The notes: generated by a model from the letters alone, not told the origin. Positions 1-7,027 are shown, numbered from the stretch's first letter. The stretch is 20,497 nt of DNA from Pseudolabrys sp. (GCA_026125925.1 JAHCKF010000020.1:1-20497); one strand, 5' to 3'. Numbers and translations are program-made.

Positions 1-2
1 GC

Positions 3-461
3 AACAAGGCGGGCGGCCTGACCACCATCCTTGAGAAGTCGCTCGGCGCCGCGGCGAAGGGCGGCTCGACGAGCTTGCGTGCCGTCTATGAATACGCCCA
101 GCCGATCCGCGAGCGCGGCTTCGTCTTCATGGACACGCCGGGCTACGATCCGGTCGGCGCCACCGGGCAGGTCGCCGGCGGCTGCAACGTCATGTGCTTC
201 ACCACGGGGCGCGGTTCGGCCTTCGGCTGCAAGCCGACGCCGTCGATCAAGCTCGCCACCAACAATTACGTCTACGAGACCATGACCGAGGACATGGACA
301 TCAACTGCGGCGATGTCCTCGAAGGCGTGTCGCTCGAGACGAAGGGCGATGAAATCTTCGCCAAAGTGCTCAAGGTCGCATCGGGTGAGCGCACCAAGTC
401 GGAAGGGCTGGGCTACGGCGATCTCGAATTCGTGCCGTGGCAGATCGGCGCGACCATGTAG
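3..461 (+). CDS. UxaA-family dehydratase, C-terminal part (partial gene)
   Basis: This reading frame is open from the left edge of the window, so only the last 152 codons are present. The protein resembles the C-terminal catalytic domain of altronate/galactarate dehydratases (UxaA/GarD family), enzymes that dehydrate sugar acids in the cytosol. Recognisable stretches are the PGYDPVGATGQVAGG segment, a Cys-Asn after it, the TTGRGSAFGCKPTPSIKLATN region and a Gly/Asp-rich tail ending in the TAG at 459-461. Many members are only annotated 'UxaA family hydrolase', and the substrate cannot be read from this fragment. The gene converges on the uracil cluster with a 69 bp gap that holds a large inverted repeat. 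No functional link to the uracil genes is evident. Confidence 0.85.
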   Translation, partial: NKAGGLTTILEKSLGAAAKGGSTSLRAVYEYAQPIRERGFVFMDTPGYDPVGATGQVAGGCNVMCFTTGRGSAFGCKPTPSIKLATNNYVYETMTEDMDINCGDVLEGVSLETKGDEIFAKVLKVASGERTKSEGLGYGDLEFVPWQIGATM

Positions 462-462
462 T

Positions 463-507
463 GTTTTCAAGCGAAGTGGGAACCAGTTCGCGTGAAGAAA
501 ACGCGTC
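463..507. repeat. Nested palindromic intergenic repeat between convergent genes
   Basis: GTTTTC at 463-468 pairs with GAAAAC at 497-502. Inside it GCGAA (471-475) pairs with TTCGC (487-491), and TGG (477-479) pairs with CCA (483-485) around a GAA loop. The sequence closely resembles an interspersed element I recognise from Bradyrhizobium/Rhodopseudomonas-type genomes; this attribution is from memory. It lies between the stop codons of two convergent genes, so it could fold in either transcript and act as a bidirectional 3' end. There is no clear run of T after the stem on either strand, so it is not a textbook intrinsic terminator. Confidence 0.55.
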
Positions 508-530
508 GAGAATAATGTAGCGTATCACAT

Positions 531-1160
531 TCACCGCGTGCCGTAAGCGCGGTCGCCAGCATCGCCGAGACCTGGCACAATGAAGGCTTCGTCATTGAGG
601 CCTTCGTCGATTGCCGCGGTCCAGACCCGCACGTCGGGATGGATGCCGCGCACGCGCTCCATGCCTTCGGGCGCGCTGACCATACAGACCAGCCGGATTT
701 CCTTCGCGCCGCGCTCCTTGAGGCGGTCGATCGCCGCGACCACCGTGTTGGCGGTGGCCAGAATCGGCGCCCCGACGATGACCAGGCGCTCCTCGAGATC
801 GGTTGGCGCTTTGAAGAAGTATTCGACCGCCGAATGCGAGTCCGGGTCGCGGTACATGCCAATATGGGCGACGCGGGCGGCCGGCACGAGGTCGAGCATG
901 CCGTCGACGAAGGTGAGGCCGGCCCGCAGGATCGGCGCAAAGACTAGCTTCTTGCCGGCCAGCAGCGGCGACTTCATGCGCGCGATCGGCGTCTCGATTT
1001 CGGTCATTGCCAGCGGCAGGTCGCGGGTGACCTCGTAGCAGAGCAGCATGCCGATCTCGCCGAGCAGCTCGCGGAACGACTTGGTCGAACGCTCCTTGTC
1101 GCGCAGCAGCGTCAGCTTGTGCTGCACCAGCGGATGGTCGACGATGGTCACGCCTTCCAT
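531..1160 (-). CDS. upp: Uracil phosphoribosyltransferase (URC-cluster member)
   Basis: This 209-residue protein has the usual UPRT length (about 208-210) and would make UMP from uracil and PRPP in the cytosol. Family marks are the N-terminal [13 protein letters not shown], the [15 protein letters not shown] segment, the [12 protein letters not shown] stretch and a C-terminal [13 protein letters not shown] that forms the uracil site. The ATG at 1158-1160 was chosen because AAGGAG lies 6-7 bases upstream, overlapping the URC4 stop codon; the longer open frame to 1301 only shadows the URC4 gene. The loop that normally reads DPMLATG here reads AP-ILATA (residues 131-137), so the usual PRPP-contacting Asp and Gly are both Ala. 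As last gene of the URC1-URC4-upp cluster it probably channels uracil into degradation and not simply salvage. Confidence 0.92.
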   Translation of the reverse strand: MEGVTIVDHPLVQHKLTLLRDKERSTKSFRELLGEIGMLLCYEVTRDLPLAMTEIETPIARMKSPLLAGKKLVFAPILRAGLTFVDGMLDLVPAARVAHIGMYRDPDSHSAVEYFFKAPTDLEERLVIVGAPILATANTVVAAIDRLKERGAKEIRLVCMVSAPEGMERVRGIHPDVRVWTAAIDEGLNDEAFIVPGLGDAGDRAYGTR

Positions 1161-1170
1161 AAGAGTCTCC

Positions 1171-2403
1171 TTAAAAGACGGTGCCGTCGCTGATGACGGT
1201 GATTGGTGGCGTGCCGCCTTCGCGCTTCTCCAGCGCGATGGCGCGGCCGGCGGCCCAGGTGCCGCCTTCAAGAATGCGGGCGAGTGGCAGCGTCTCCGCA
1301 TTCATGCCGAGCCGGCCGCGGATCACCTCGGCCAGTCGGTCGAGCAGCGCCACGGTGAGGCTGCGCCATTCCACCACCAGTTCGGACGATACGTCGTGTG
1401 GTTTCAGGATTTGAACCGGATCGTGCAGGTTGAGCACGGAGGCATCGACGAACAGGCCGCCGTTGCGATATTCGGCGAGGCCGGTAAGCCCGTCGATATT
1501 GCGGACCGTCACGCCGGCGCGTTGCAGCGGTTCGATCAGCGAATAAGACAACCACTGCGACAGCTTGTGCAGCGGCACCAGGCCGGACGTGGTGTCGTCG
1601 GTGACGAGCGAACGGTGCCGCCAGCAATCGCCCAGCGGCACGCCGCCGAGCGACAGCCGCGACGGCCAGATCGGCCCGAGCTCGCGGAGCAGGGCGACGA
1701 GAATATCGGGCGCCGCGACGGCTTTGCCATGCGTCATGACGAGATGATCGAACAGGCCGCCGGGGCGGGCGCCGTCCTGCTTGGCGAAGACATCGGGCTT
1801 CCAGGCGATGAGATCGCCGAGCCGGCGCAGCAGCGCGGCGCGGCCGTCGAGGCCGACGAGCGAGTTGTCGGCGGTCACCTGGAAGCCGCGCGCGAGATCG
1901 TCGGCGCTCAGTTGCGCGAGCCGCGCAGCATCGACGCGCAGCGGATCGGCAGCGTCAGCGGAGAAAGCGCCGGCGGCGAACATGTCGAGGCTGGCCAGGG
2001 CGAGGCCCTCGGAGCGGCCGATGCGTTCGCCGCTTTGCGGATCGATGTAGCGCCACTGCGGGCCGGCGCCGGCGTCGAGGAAGACGCTGACGATGGCGAG
2101 ATCGAACTCGGCGCGGGCGCGCGCCGCCTGATCGCGCCACGATGCCTTCTCCGCCAGCGCGGCGAAGCGATCGTCGCCTTTATAGACGAAATGCCGCCAA
2201 CGCGAATGAAACGGCACGTCGAGTGCCGGATAGACCGATCGCGTCACGGCGATGACGCGGTCGGCGACCTTGTCGAGCTTGCCGATCTCGACCTGGAAAT
2301 GCGGCAGCCGGCCCTCGAGGCCCAGTGCCAGCAACCGATGGGCGCGCGAACGCACTGCGTCTGCGGAGAGGAGCGAGAAAGCGGCAGCGGTGTCCGACGT
2401 CAT
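1171..2403 (-). CDS. urc4: URC4/urg3 family protein (DUF1688), uracil catabolism
   Basis: This 410-residue protein matches my recollection of the URC4/urg3 family (DUF1688): an N-terminal [18 protein letters not shown] segment, [10 protein letters not shown] near residue 65, a central [16 protein letters not shown] segment, [18 protein letters not shown] and [19 protein letters not shown], then a C-terminal [13 protein letters not shown] block. In the yeast Lachancea kluyveri URC4 is required for growth on uracil as nitrogen source; its biochemical step is not firmly known to me. There is no signal peptide or membrane segment, so a cytosolic role is likely. The gene sits between URC1 (36 bp gap) and upp (10 bp gap), in keeping with one transcript. 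The region before the chosen ATG has no good ribosome binding site, so translation may be coupled to URC1. Confidence 0.88.
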   Translation of the reverse strand: MTSDTAAAFSLLSADAVRSRAHRLLALGLEGRLPHFQVEIGKLDKVADRVIAVTRSVYPALDVPFHSRWRHFVYKGDDRFAALAEKASWRDQAARARAEFDLAIVSVFLDAGAGPQWRYIDPQSGERIGRSEGLALASLDMFAAGAFSADAADPLRVDAARLAQLSADDLARGFQVTADNSLVGLDGRAALLRRLGDLIAWKPDVFAKQDGARPGGLFDHLVMTHGKAVAAPDILVALLRELGPIWPSRLSLGGVPLGDCWRHRSLVTDDTTSGLVPLHKLSQWLSYSLIEPLQRAGVTVRNIDGLTGLAEYRNGGLFVDASVLNLHDPVQILKPHDVSSELVVEWRSLTVALLDRLAEVIRGRLGMNAETLPLARILEGGTWAAGRAIALEKREGGTPPITVISDGTVF

Positions 2404-2439
2404 CGGGCTGGCATCACCATGCGGGAGGGAAGGCGGCGC

Positions 2440-3696
2440 TCAGTACTTGTTAAGATCGCGGCCGACGGTGCCGGTCAGTTCGTCCGGCTTAACGGTGTCA
2501 GGCGTGTAATAGCCGGCGGCTTTTTTCGCGGCGATCTCGACATGCGCGTCGGCCGGGATCATGTCGTCCGGGATCGGCACGCGCTCGACGATGTCGATGC
2601 CTTGCGACACCAGGGCATCGTGTTTCATGTCGCTCATCGAGATGAAGCGGTCGAGGCGCTTGAGTCCGAGCCAGTGGATGACATCCGGCATGAGCTGCTG
2701 GAAGCGGGCGTCCTGGACACCGGCGACGCATTCGGTGCGCTCAAAATAGGCGGCGGCGGCGTCGCCGCCTTCCTGCCGCTTGCGCGCGTTGTAGACCAGG
2801 AACTTGGTGACCTCGCCCAGCGCGCGGCCTTCCTTGCGGTTGTAGACGATGACGCCGAGGCCACCTTCCTGGCCGCCCCGTACGCATTCCTCGATGCCGT
2901 GGATGAGATAGGGCCGGCACGTACAGATGTCGGAGCCGAACACGTCGGAGCCGTTGCACTCGTCGTGCACGCGGCAGGTGATGCGCGTCGCCGGCTTGTT
3001 GAGCTTGGAGACGTCGCCGAACAGATAGACGGTGATGCCGCCGATCGGCGGCAGGAAGACCTGCAGATCCGGCCGTGTGACGAGCTCGGGGAACATGCCG
3101 GCGGTCTGCTCGAACAGCACGCGGCGCAGCGCGCCTTCCGAGGTGCCGAAGCGTTCAGCGACGCCGGGCAGATACCACACCGGATCGACCGCGATCTTTG
3201 TGACACTGACGCTGCCGTTCTTGTGCACGAGATCGCCGTCGGGCTTGAGCCGGCCGGCGCGGATCGCGTCCTGTAATTCGATGAGATCAAGCCGCGCCTT
3301 GGTGATGGCGATGCTCGGGCGGATATCGACGCCCTCGGCGATTTCATCCTTGAAATCGGAAGCGACGCGGTGGCCCCAAGGGTCGAGCGACACGATGCGC
3401 TTGGGCTCGCTCCACTGTCCGAACGGACCGATGTCTTCCGCCGGATGGGTGTTAGTCAGATCGGGGCGGCGGATCGGATCCAGCGCACCGGCCGACACCG
3501 CGAGCGCGCGATAAACCGAATAGGAGCCGCCATGCGTGCCGATGACATTGCGGTCAGCCGGGCGCGACACGGTGCCGATGATCGGCCCGCGTTCGCGTGC
3601 CGTGGCGGCGCCCCAATGGATCGGGAAGCGTGGCTTGCCGCCAGGCGTCGGATGCGAGGTAAGACGGATATGGTCGGGTCTGTTTGATCGCGTCAT
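2440..3696 (-). CDS. urc1: GTP cyclohydrolase II-like protein, URC1 type (uracil catabolism)
   Basis: The C-terminal half is homologous to GTP cyclohydrolase II (RibA). From the alternative start at 3747, the zinc ligands are Cys264, Cys275 and Cys277 (C-x10-C-x-C inside the VHDEC...DVFGSDICTC block), followed by YNRKEGRALGEVTK, equivalent to the RibA YLRQEGRGIG block. An N-terminal region of about 220 residues, beginning near DHIRLTSHP, is absent from ordinary RibA and typical of URC1-type proteins. In the yeast URC pathway the homologue is thought to open the pyrimidine ring after uracil has been converted to a nucleotide. The direct URC4 and upp neighbours and the absence of other rib genes support that role over riboflavin synthesis. 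The start is uncertain: ATG at 3696 leaves a family-like N-terminus, while ATG at 3747 adds 17 residues; neither has a strong Shine-Dalgarno sequence. Confidence 0.88.
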   Translation of the reverse strand: MTRSNRPDHIRLTSHPTPGGKPRFPIHWGAATARERGPIIGTVSRPADRNVIGTHGGSYSVYRALAVSAGALDPIRRPDLTNTHPAEDIGPFGQWSEPKRIVSLDPWGHRVASDFKDEIAEGVDIRPSIAITKARLDLIELQDAIRAGRLKPDGDLVHKNGSVSVTKIAVDPVWYLPGVAERFGTSEGALRRVLFEQTAGMFPELVTRPDLQVFLPPIGGITVYLFGDVSKLNKPATRITCRVHDECNGSDVFGSDICTCRPYLIHGIEECVRGGQEGGLGVIVYNRKEGRALGEVTKFLVYNARKRQEGGDAAAAYFERTECVAGVQDARFQQLMPDVIHWLGLKRLDRFISMSDMKHDALVSQGIDIVERVPIPDDMIPADAHVEIAAKKAAGYYTPDTVKPDELTGTVGRDLNKY

Positions 3697-3784
3697 GGAC
3701 TTAACCGGGATTGGGACAAAACCGAAGTTGGCTTCTGCTACGTCCATCCGAACTCAAATCACGAATCCGAATCCAAATGGACAA

Positions 3785-3806
3785 GGCCCGCCATCGAGAC
3801 GGGCCA
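3785..3806 (-). promoter_or_regulatory. Hairpin in the untranslated leader of the URC1 gene
   Basis: GGCCCG at 3785-3790 is the exact reverse complement of CGGGCC at 3801-3806 shifted by one base (CGGGCC starts at 3800-3801), giving a six-pair GC stem around a loop of about nine bases. It lies upstream of both candidate URC1 starts and downstream of the predicted promoter, so it would be transcribed in the leader. On the minus strand it is followed by TTGTCCATTTGG, a weak T content. It could act as an attenuator or simply be structure; nothing in the sequence decides. Confidence 0.35.
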
Positions 3807-3854
3807 GCGCACGACATTGATTACTCGGTTTTAAAGGCCGCCTCATTTCCCCCG

Positions 3855-3872
3855 CCGGATCGATCAATCCGG
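3855..3872. promoter_or_regulatory. 18 bp near-perfect palindrome upstream of URC1, candidate operator
   Basis: CCGGAT at 3855-3860 and ATCCGG at 3867-3872 are exact reverse complements, and the centre CGATCA contains GATC, so 16 of 18 positions are symmetric. It sits about 20-40 bases downstream of the predicted transcription start, where a repressor could block the URC1-URC4-upp transcript. No regulator gene of obvious matching type is adjacent other than the LysR gene at 3970-4878, and the dyad lacks the usual T-N11-A layout of a LysR site. Confidence 0.4.
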
Positions 3873-3898
3873 TCGTCGAGGTCGTCCCTTAAAAGAAA

Positions 3899-3926
3899 AA
3901 TATAGCGCCTTTTTTCCAGCGCGCAA
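3899..3926 (-). promoter_or_regulatory. Possible sigma-70-type promoter for the URC cluster
   Basis: On the minus strand TATATT (3904-3899) resembles a -10 box, with TTGCGC (3926-3921) sixteen bases upstream as a poor -35 box. The start point would be near 3892, giving a leader of roughly 145-195 bases before URC1. The AT-rich patch stands out in a GC-rich region, which is the main reason for the call. The cluster might instead be read through from the LysR gene, whose stop is at 3970. Confidence 0.33.
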
Positions 3927-3969
3927 CTGCCAACTTGCATGACTGCCCGGCGCGACGTCGATGAAGCGA

Positions 3970-4878
3970 TCAAACAACCTTAACCAATGCGGCGAGACGC
4001 TTGTTTATATGTTCCGCAAATATGGCGGTGGCGATGGGAAGATTGCGTTCTCGCAACTGTCCGAAGACCAGCTTTCCCGACGGGACGTCGCGGCCGTCGA
4101 TCTCGCGCGTGACCAAACCGAGCTTGTTACCTTCCGGCATGACGCCGATGGCGATCTGAAACGATATCAGCCCGGCATGGATGACGGCGCCGCGCAACAA
4201 CTCGAACGAGTTGGATTCGACGGCAATATTAAAGGTCAGGCCGGTGCGGGCGATGACCTCTTCCAGCAACTGGCGGCCGCCGATCGGCCGCTCGGGAAGC
4301 GCAACCGGATAATTGGCGCAGTCGCGCAGGCGCACTCGGGGCTTCTTCGCCAGAGGATGGTTCTTCGCCATCACCGCCACGAGAGTCTGCTCGAGGGTCA
4401 TCAGCGGCTGGAAGTTGGCGAAATAGGGCGGGCGGAACACCAGAACAAGATCGACCTCGAAGGCCGACAGCGCCGTCATGGCGTGTTCGTGGTCGACGAT
4501 CTTGACGTCGAATTCGACTTTCGGATGGGTCTTGCGGAAGTTGGCGATTGCCCGGGGCAGAAAATCGAGCGCCAGCGCCTGGCTGCAGGCGAGGCGCACC
4601 GTGCCGCGGCGTAGCCCTTTCAGGTCCTCGATCTGCGATTTCATGCGCTCGACTTCGCCGTTCTGCTTGCGCAGGTAATTGACGAAGACTTCGCCCGCGG
4701 CGGTCAGGCGGACGCCGCGCGGCTGACGTTCGAACAGCGTGGCGCCCAGCTCGTCTTCGAGATCGGCGATGCGACGGTTCACCGCGGAGGCGGTGACGTT
4801 GAGGTGTTCGGCCGCCTTGCGGATGGAGCGGGAGCGCGCCACCTCGTCGACGTAGTCGAGAATTCTCAAATGTTTCAT
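3970..4878 (-). CDS. LysR-family transcriptional regulator
   Basis: This 302-residue protein has the usual LysR length. The N-terminal winged helix-turn-helix is clear (LRILDYVDEVARSRSIRKAA, then LNVTASAVNRRIADLEDELG and LFERQPRGVRLTAAGE), followed by a linker helix and an effector-binding domain starting near the RRGTVRLACSQAL segment. The ATG at 4876-4878 was preferred to a GTG at 4896 because it starts with the common MKHLRILDYV-like layout. The gene is divergent from the heterocycle operon that starts at 5106 and is upstream of the URC cluster on its own strand, so it may control either or both. A T-N11-A dyad in the divergent gap fits autoregulation plus operon control. The arrangement recalls AtzR, the LysR regulator of the cyanuric acid genes of Pseudomonas sp. 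ADP, but the effector here is unknown. Confidence 0.9.
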   Translation of the reverse strand: MKHLRILDYVDEVARSRSIRKAAEHLNVTASAVNRRIADLEDELGATLFERQPRGVRLTAAGEVFVNYLRKQNGEVERMKSQIEDLKGLRRGTVRLACSQALALDFLPRAIANFRKTHPKVEFDVKIVDHEHAMTALSAFEVDLVLVFRPPYFANFQPLMTLEQTLVAVMAKNHPLAKKPRVRLRDCANYPVALPERPIGGRQLLEEVIARTGLTFNIAVESNSFELLRGAVIHAGLISFQIAIGVMPEGNKLGLVTREIDGRDVPSGKLVFGQLRERNLPIATAIFAEHINKRLAALVKVV

Positions 4879-4938
4879 GGGGCTAGCGCCTGTCACGGCG
4901 TCTCGCCGCGCCGCATGGGCGGGCGGCTGGCGCCTTCA

Positions 4939-4959
4939 GTGATGCCTTTTCGGCACCAC
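4939..4959. promoter_or_regulatory. Candidate LysR-type binding dyad (T-N11-A)
   Basis: GTGATGCC at 4939-4946 and GGCACCAC at 4952-4959 are reverse complements at seven of eight positions around a five-base centre. The inner TGCC-N5-GGCA (4943-4955) fits the T-N11-A layout typical of LysR-family recognition sites. It lies about 60-80 bp upstream of the LysR start and about 150 bp upstream of the operon start, the usual place for a divergent LysR site. The right arm overlaps the upstream sigma-54-like element at 4951-4966, so the two interpretations compete for some of the same bases. Confidence 0.5.
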
Positions 4960-4966
4960 TCTAGCA
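4951..4966 (+). promoter_or_regulatory. Possible upstream sigma-54-type promoter element
   Basis: CGGCACCACTCTAGCA has GG at 4952-4953 and GC at 4964-4965 separated by exactly ten bases, the -24/-12 geometry of sigma-54 promoters. The -24 block (GGCAC) is good and the -12 block (TAGCA for TTGCA) has one deviation. It is a near copy of the better element at 5009-5024. It overlaps the LysR-type dyad and may be only a relic or a decoy. Confidence 0.35.
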
Positions 4967-5008
4967 AAAAATCGGCGGCAGAAGGCAACGCTGCGGCGGG
5001 CTAGGTTT

Positions 5009-5024
5009 CGGCACCGCACTTGCA
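5009..5024 (+). promoter_or_regulatory. Candidate sigma-54 promoter for the heterocycle operon
   Basis: CGGCACCGCACTTGCA matches the -24/-12 consensus TGGCACG-N4-TTGCW at all but two defined positions. GG is at 5010-5011 and GC at 5022-5023, exactly ten bases apart. Transcription would begin near 5035, about 70 bases before the first gene. Sigma-54 promoters in these bacteria commonly serve nitrogen-limitation genes through NtrC-type activators, which suits an operon of amidohydrolases. I did not find a convincing NtrC site upstream. No reasonable sigma-70 promoter is visible in the same interval. Confidence 0.55.
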
Positions 5025-5105
5025 TGGAATCGACCATCGCCGCGGACGGTTGGCCGGAACCGACCCCGCGTCAGACAGATCAAACGCTCTGACAGGAGTC
5101 CGAAG

Positions 5106-6146
5106 ATGACGTTTTCGCCCCGTTCGCTGTTGATCGCCGCTACCGCGGTGATCGGCCTGGCCGCGCCTTTGCTGGCCCCGGCGCCCGCTGCTGCGCAAAC
5201 CAAGCTGAAGATGGTGCTGAACTGGAAATACCAGGGTCCGCAGGGCTGGTTCTTCCTTGCCGAGGACCGCGGCTACTTCAAGAAGGCCGGCATCGATATC
5301 CAGATGGACCAGGGCAACGGCTCCGGTGCACCGATCCCGCTGGTCGCCAACGGCACCTATGACGCCGGCTTCGGCGATATCAATGCGCTGATCCAGTTTG
5401 CCGCCACCAAACCGGCGGAAGCGCCGATCGCCGTTTACGTCATGTACAACCAGCCGCCGTTCACGGTGGCGGTGCGCGCCGACAGCCCGATCAAGTCGCC
5501 GAAGGATTTCGAGGGCAAGACGCTCGGCGGCGCCGCCGGCGACGGCGCGCTCAAATTGTTCCCGGCGCTCTGCAAGATCGCCAAGATCGACTGCACCAAG
5601 GTGACCATCACCAATATGCAGCCGAACCTGCGCGAGCAGATGCTGATGAACAAGCAGGTCGATGGCGTGTTCGGCTACGTCAACACCATCCGCTTCTCCG
5701 CCAAATTGATGGGCGTTGCCGACAAGGACATCCGCTACATCAATTACGGCGATTACGGCATGAACCTCTATTCCAACGCCATCATCGTCTCGAAGAAGCT
5801 CGCCGCCGAGAAACCGGAAGTCGTCAAGGGCCTGATCGAGGCGATCAACCACGGCCTCGAGGATTCGCTGAAGGATCCGGACGCCGCGATCGCCGCGGTC
5901 GCCAAGCGTGAACCGCTGATCAAGCCGGCTGTCGAGAAGGAGCGTCTCATGGCGACCTTGCACGACGAAATGAATTCGCCGGAGATCGCCAAGATCGGCG
6001 TCGGCAATGTCGACAAGGAGCGGCTGAAGAAATCGATCGACATCCTGGTCGAGGCCAACAGCCTGCCGCGCACGCCGACGGTGGACGAGATCTACACCGA
6101 CAAGTTCATGCCGCCGGCGTCGGAGCTGCCGAAAAAGCTGTTCTAG
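5106..6146 (+). CDS. ABC transporter substrate-binding protein, NMT1/THI5-like (copy 1)
   Basis: This 346-residue protein has a clear N-terminal secretion signal (hydrophobic run LLIAATAVIGLAAPLLA, then APAAAQ, cleavage likely near residue 31). The mature part opens KMVLNWKYQGPQGWFFLAED and carries GTYDAGFGDINALIQFA, layouts typical of the NMT1/THI5-like solute-binding family that includes pyrimidine-precursor, riboflavin, taurine and sulfonate binders. It would capture the operon's substrate in the periplasm and hand it to the permease and ATPase encoded downstream. AGGAG eight bases before ATG supports the start. It is the first gene of the operon, followed by a strong RNA hairpin, an arrangement often linked to higher expression of the binding protein. 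It is a clear paralogue of the protein at 10121-11152. The ligand cannot be determined from sequence. Confidence 0.9.
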   Translation: MTFSPRSLLIAATAVIGLAAPLLAPAPAAAQTKLKMVLNWKYQGPQGWFFLAEDRGYFKKAGIDIQMDQGNGSGAPIPLVANGTYDAGFGDINALIQFAATKPAEAPIAVYVMYNQPPFTVAVRADSPIKSPKDFEGKTLGGAAGDGALKLFPALCKIAKIDCTKVTITNMQPNLREQMLMNKQVDGVFGYVNTIRFSAKLMGVADKDIRYINYGDYGMNLYSNAIIVSKKLAAEKPEVVKGLIEAINHGLEDSLKDPDAAIAAVAKREPLIKPAVEKERLMATLHDEMNSPEIAKIGVGNVDKERLKKSIDILVEANSLPRTPTVDEIYTDKFMPPASELPKKLF

Positions 6147-6157
6147 ACCTTGGTGCT

Positions 6158-6187
6158 GGCCGTTTCCCGGTGGGGCGGGGAACGGCC
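6158..6187 (+). terminator. Strong stem-loop after the first substrate-binding protein gene
   Basis: GGCCGTTTCCC (6158-6168) pairs with GGGGAACGGCC (6177-6187) along eleven positions with a single G-U pair and an eight-base loop. It begins 11 bases after the stop codon and is followed by CTCTCTCTT and, further on, CTTTT, so the U tract is poor. Because downstream genes are in the same direction, partial termination or protection of the upstream message from 3' decay is more likely than full termination. Confidence 0.6.
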
Positions 6188-6225
6188 ACTCTCTCTTCGC
6201 CGACTTTTAAATTCCGGGTGTTGCA

Positions 6226-7020
6226 ATGGATCTGAAGCTTGCCGGCCGCGTCGCCATGATTACCGGGCCGGCCAAAGGCATGGGCGCTGCCGTCACTACG
6301 GCGTTTGCCGCTGAGAGGGCGAAACTGTCTTTGCTCGGCCGCGATATCGCGGCGATCGAGCCGGTGGCTGCCGCGGTGCGCAAGGCCGGCGGCGAGGCGA
6401 TCATCGTGCCGTGCGATCTCACCGATCCGAAGCAATGCGAGACGGCGGCCGAGAAGACCAGGGCGGCTTATGGCGATCGCATCGACATTCTCGTCAACGT
6501 CGCCGGCGGTTCGGGTCCGGTCGGCAAGACCGGCATCGACACCACCCCGGACGAATTCGAAGAGATCGTCACGCTCAACATGAACGGTTGCTTTCACACC
6601 ATGCGCAGCGTGCTGCCGACCATGATCGCGCAGCGTTACGGCAAGATCGTCAATGTCGGCGGCACCTTCGGCATGCGCGGCCGCGCTGGCCGGATGTCCT
6701 ATTCGGCGTCGAAATGGGGCCTGCGCGGCATCACCAAGAGTTTCGCGCTCGAGGTCGGCCAGTACAACGTCAACGTCAATTACGTCGCCCCGGGCATGGT
6801 CGATGGCCCGCGTTTCCGCGACAAAGTGTGCGCTGACATGGCCAAAAAGTTCAACATCACGGTCGAGGAGGCGATGGAGAGGCATGCCGCCGAATACGCG
6901 CTGCGCCGCGTCACGGTGGATGCCGACGTCGCCAATGCCTGCCTGTTCCTGGCGAGCGATGTGTCAGGCCAGATCACCGGCGCCGATCTGCCGGTCGATG
7001 GCGGCTGGGCGGCATTGTGA
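6226..7020 (+). CDS. SDR-family oxidoreductase with altered catalytic serine position
   Basis: This 264-residue protein has the classical short-chain dehydrogenase fold. The NAD(P)-binding TGPAKGMG is at residues 13-20, NVAGG at 91-95 replaces the usual NNAG, and the catalytic YSASK is at 159-163 (Tyr159, Lys163). The C-terminal GADLPVDGGW near residues 252-261 is typical. The catalytic Ser normally thirteen residues before the Tyr is Gly146, with Thr147 beside it, so activity may rely on Thr or be changed. It would oxidise or reduce an alcohol/carbonyl group in the cytosol. It is the only redox enzyme in the operon, lying between the binding protein and the cyclic amidohydrolase (7 bp gap), so it could act on an oxidised or reduced form of the ring or on the ring-opened product. 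Confidence 0.88.
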   Translation: MDLKLAGRVAMITGPAKGMGAAVTTAFAAERAKLSLLGRDIAAIEPVAAAVRKAGGEAIIVPCDLTDPKQCETAAEKTRAAYGDRIDILVNVAGGSGPVGKTGIDTTPDEFEEIVTLNMNGCFHTMRSVLPTMIAQRYGKIVNVGGTFGMRGRAGRMSYSASKWGLRGITKSFALEVGQYNVNVNYVAPGMVDGPRFRDKVCADMAKKFNITVEEAMERHAAEYALRRVTVDADVANACLFLASDVSGQITGADLPVDGGWAAL

Positions 7021-7027
7021 GGACCCC

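Noticed and set aside
1048..3276. A 742-codon plus-strand open frame across the uracil cluster
   Set aside because: It is antisense to URC4 and URC1, whose proteins match known families; its own translation shows no recognisable domain and an odd Asp/Glu/Arg/Gln-rich composition typical of shadow frames in GC-rich DNA.
2440..3747. Reading the cyclohydrolase homologue as ribA of riboflavin synthesis
   Set aside because: The extra N-terminal region of about 220 residues and the URC4 and upp neighbours point to URC1; no other rib gene is present.
6653..7027. Upstream extension of the cyclic amidohydrolase gene
   Set aside because: The frame is open but overlaps the SDR gene, the translation there is not amidohydrolase-like, and a good ribosome binding site precedes ATG 7028.
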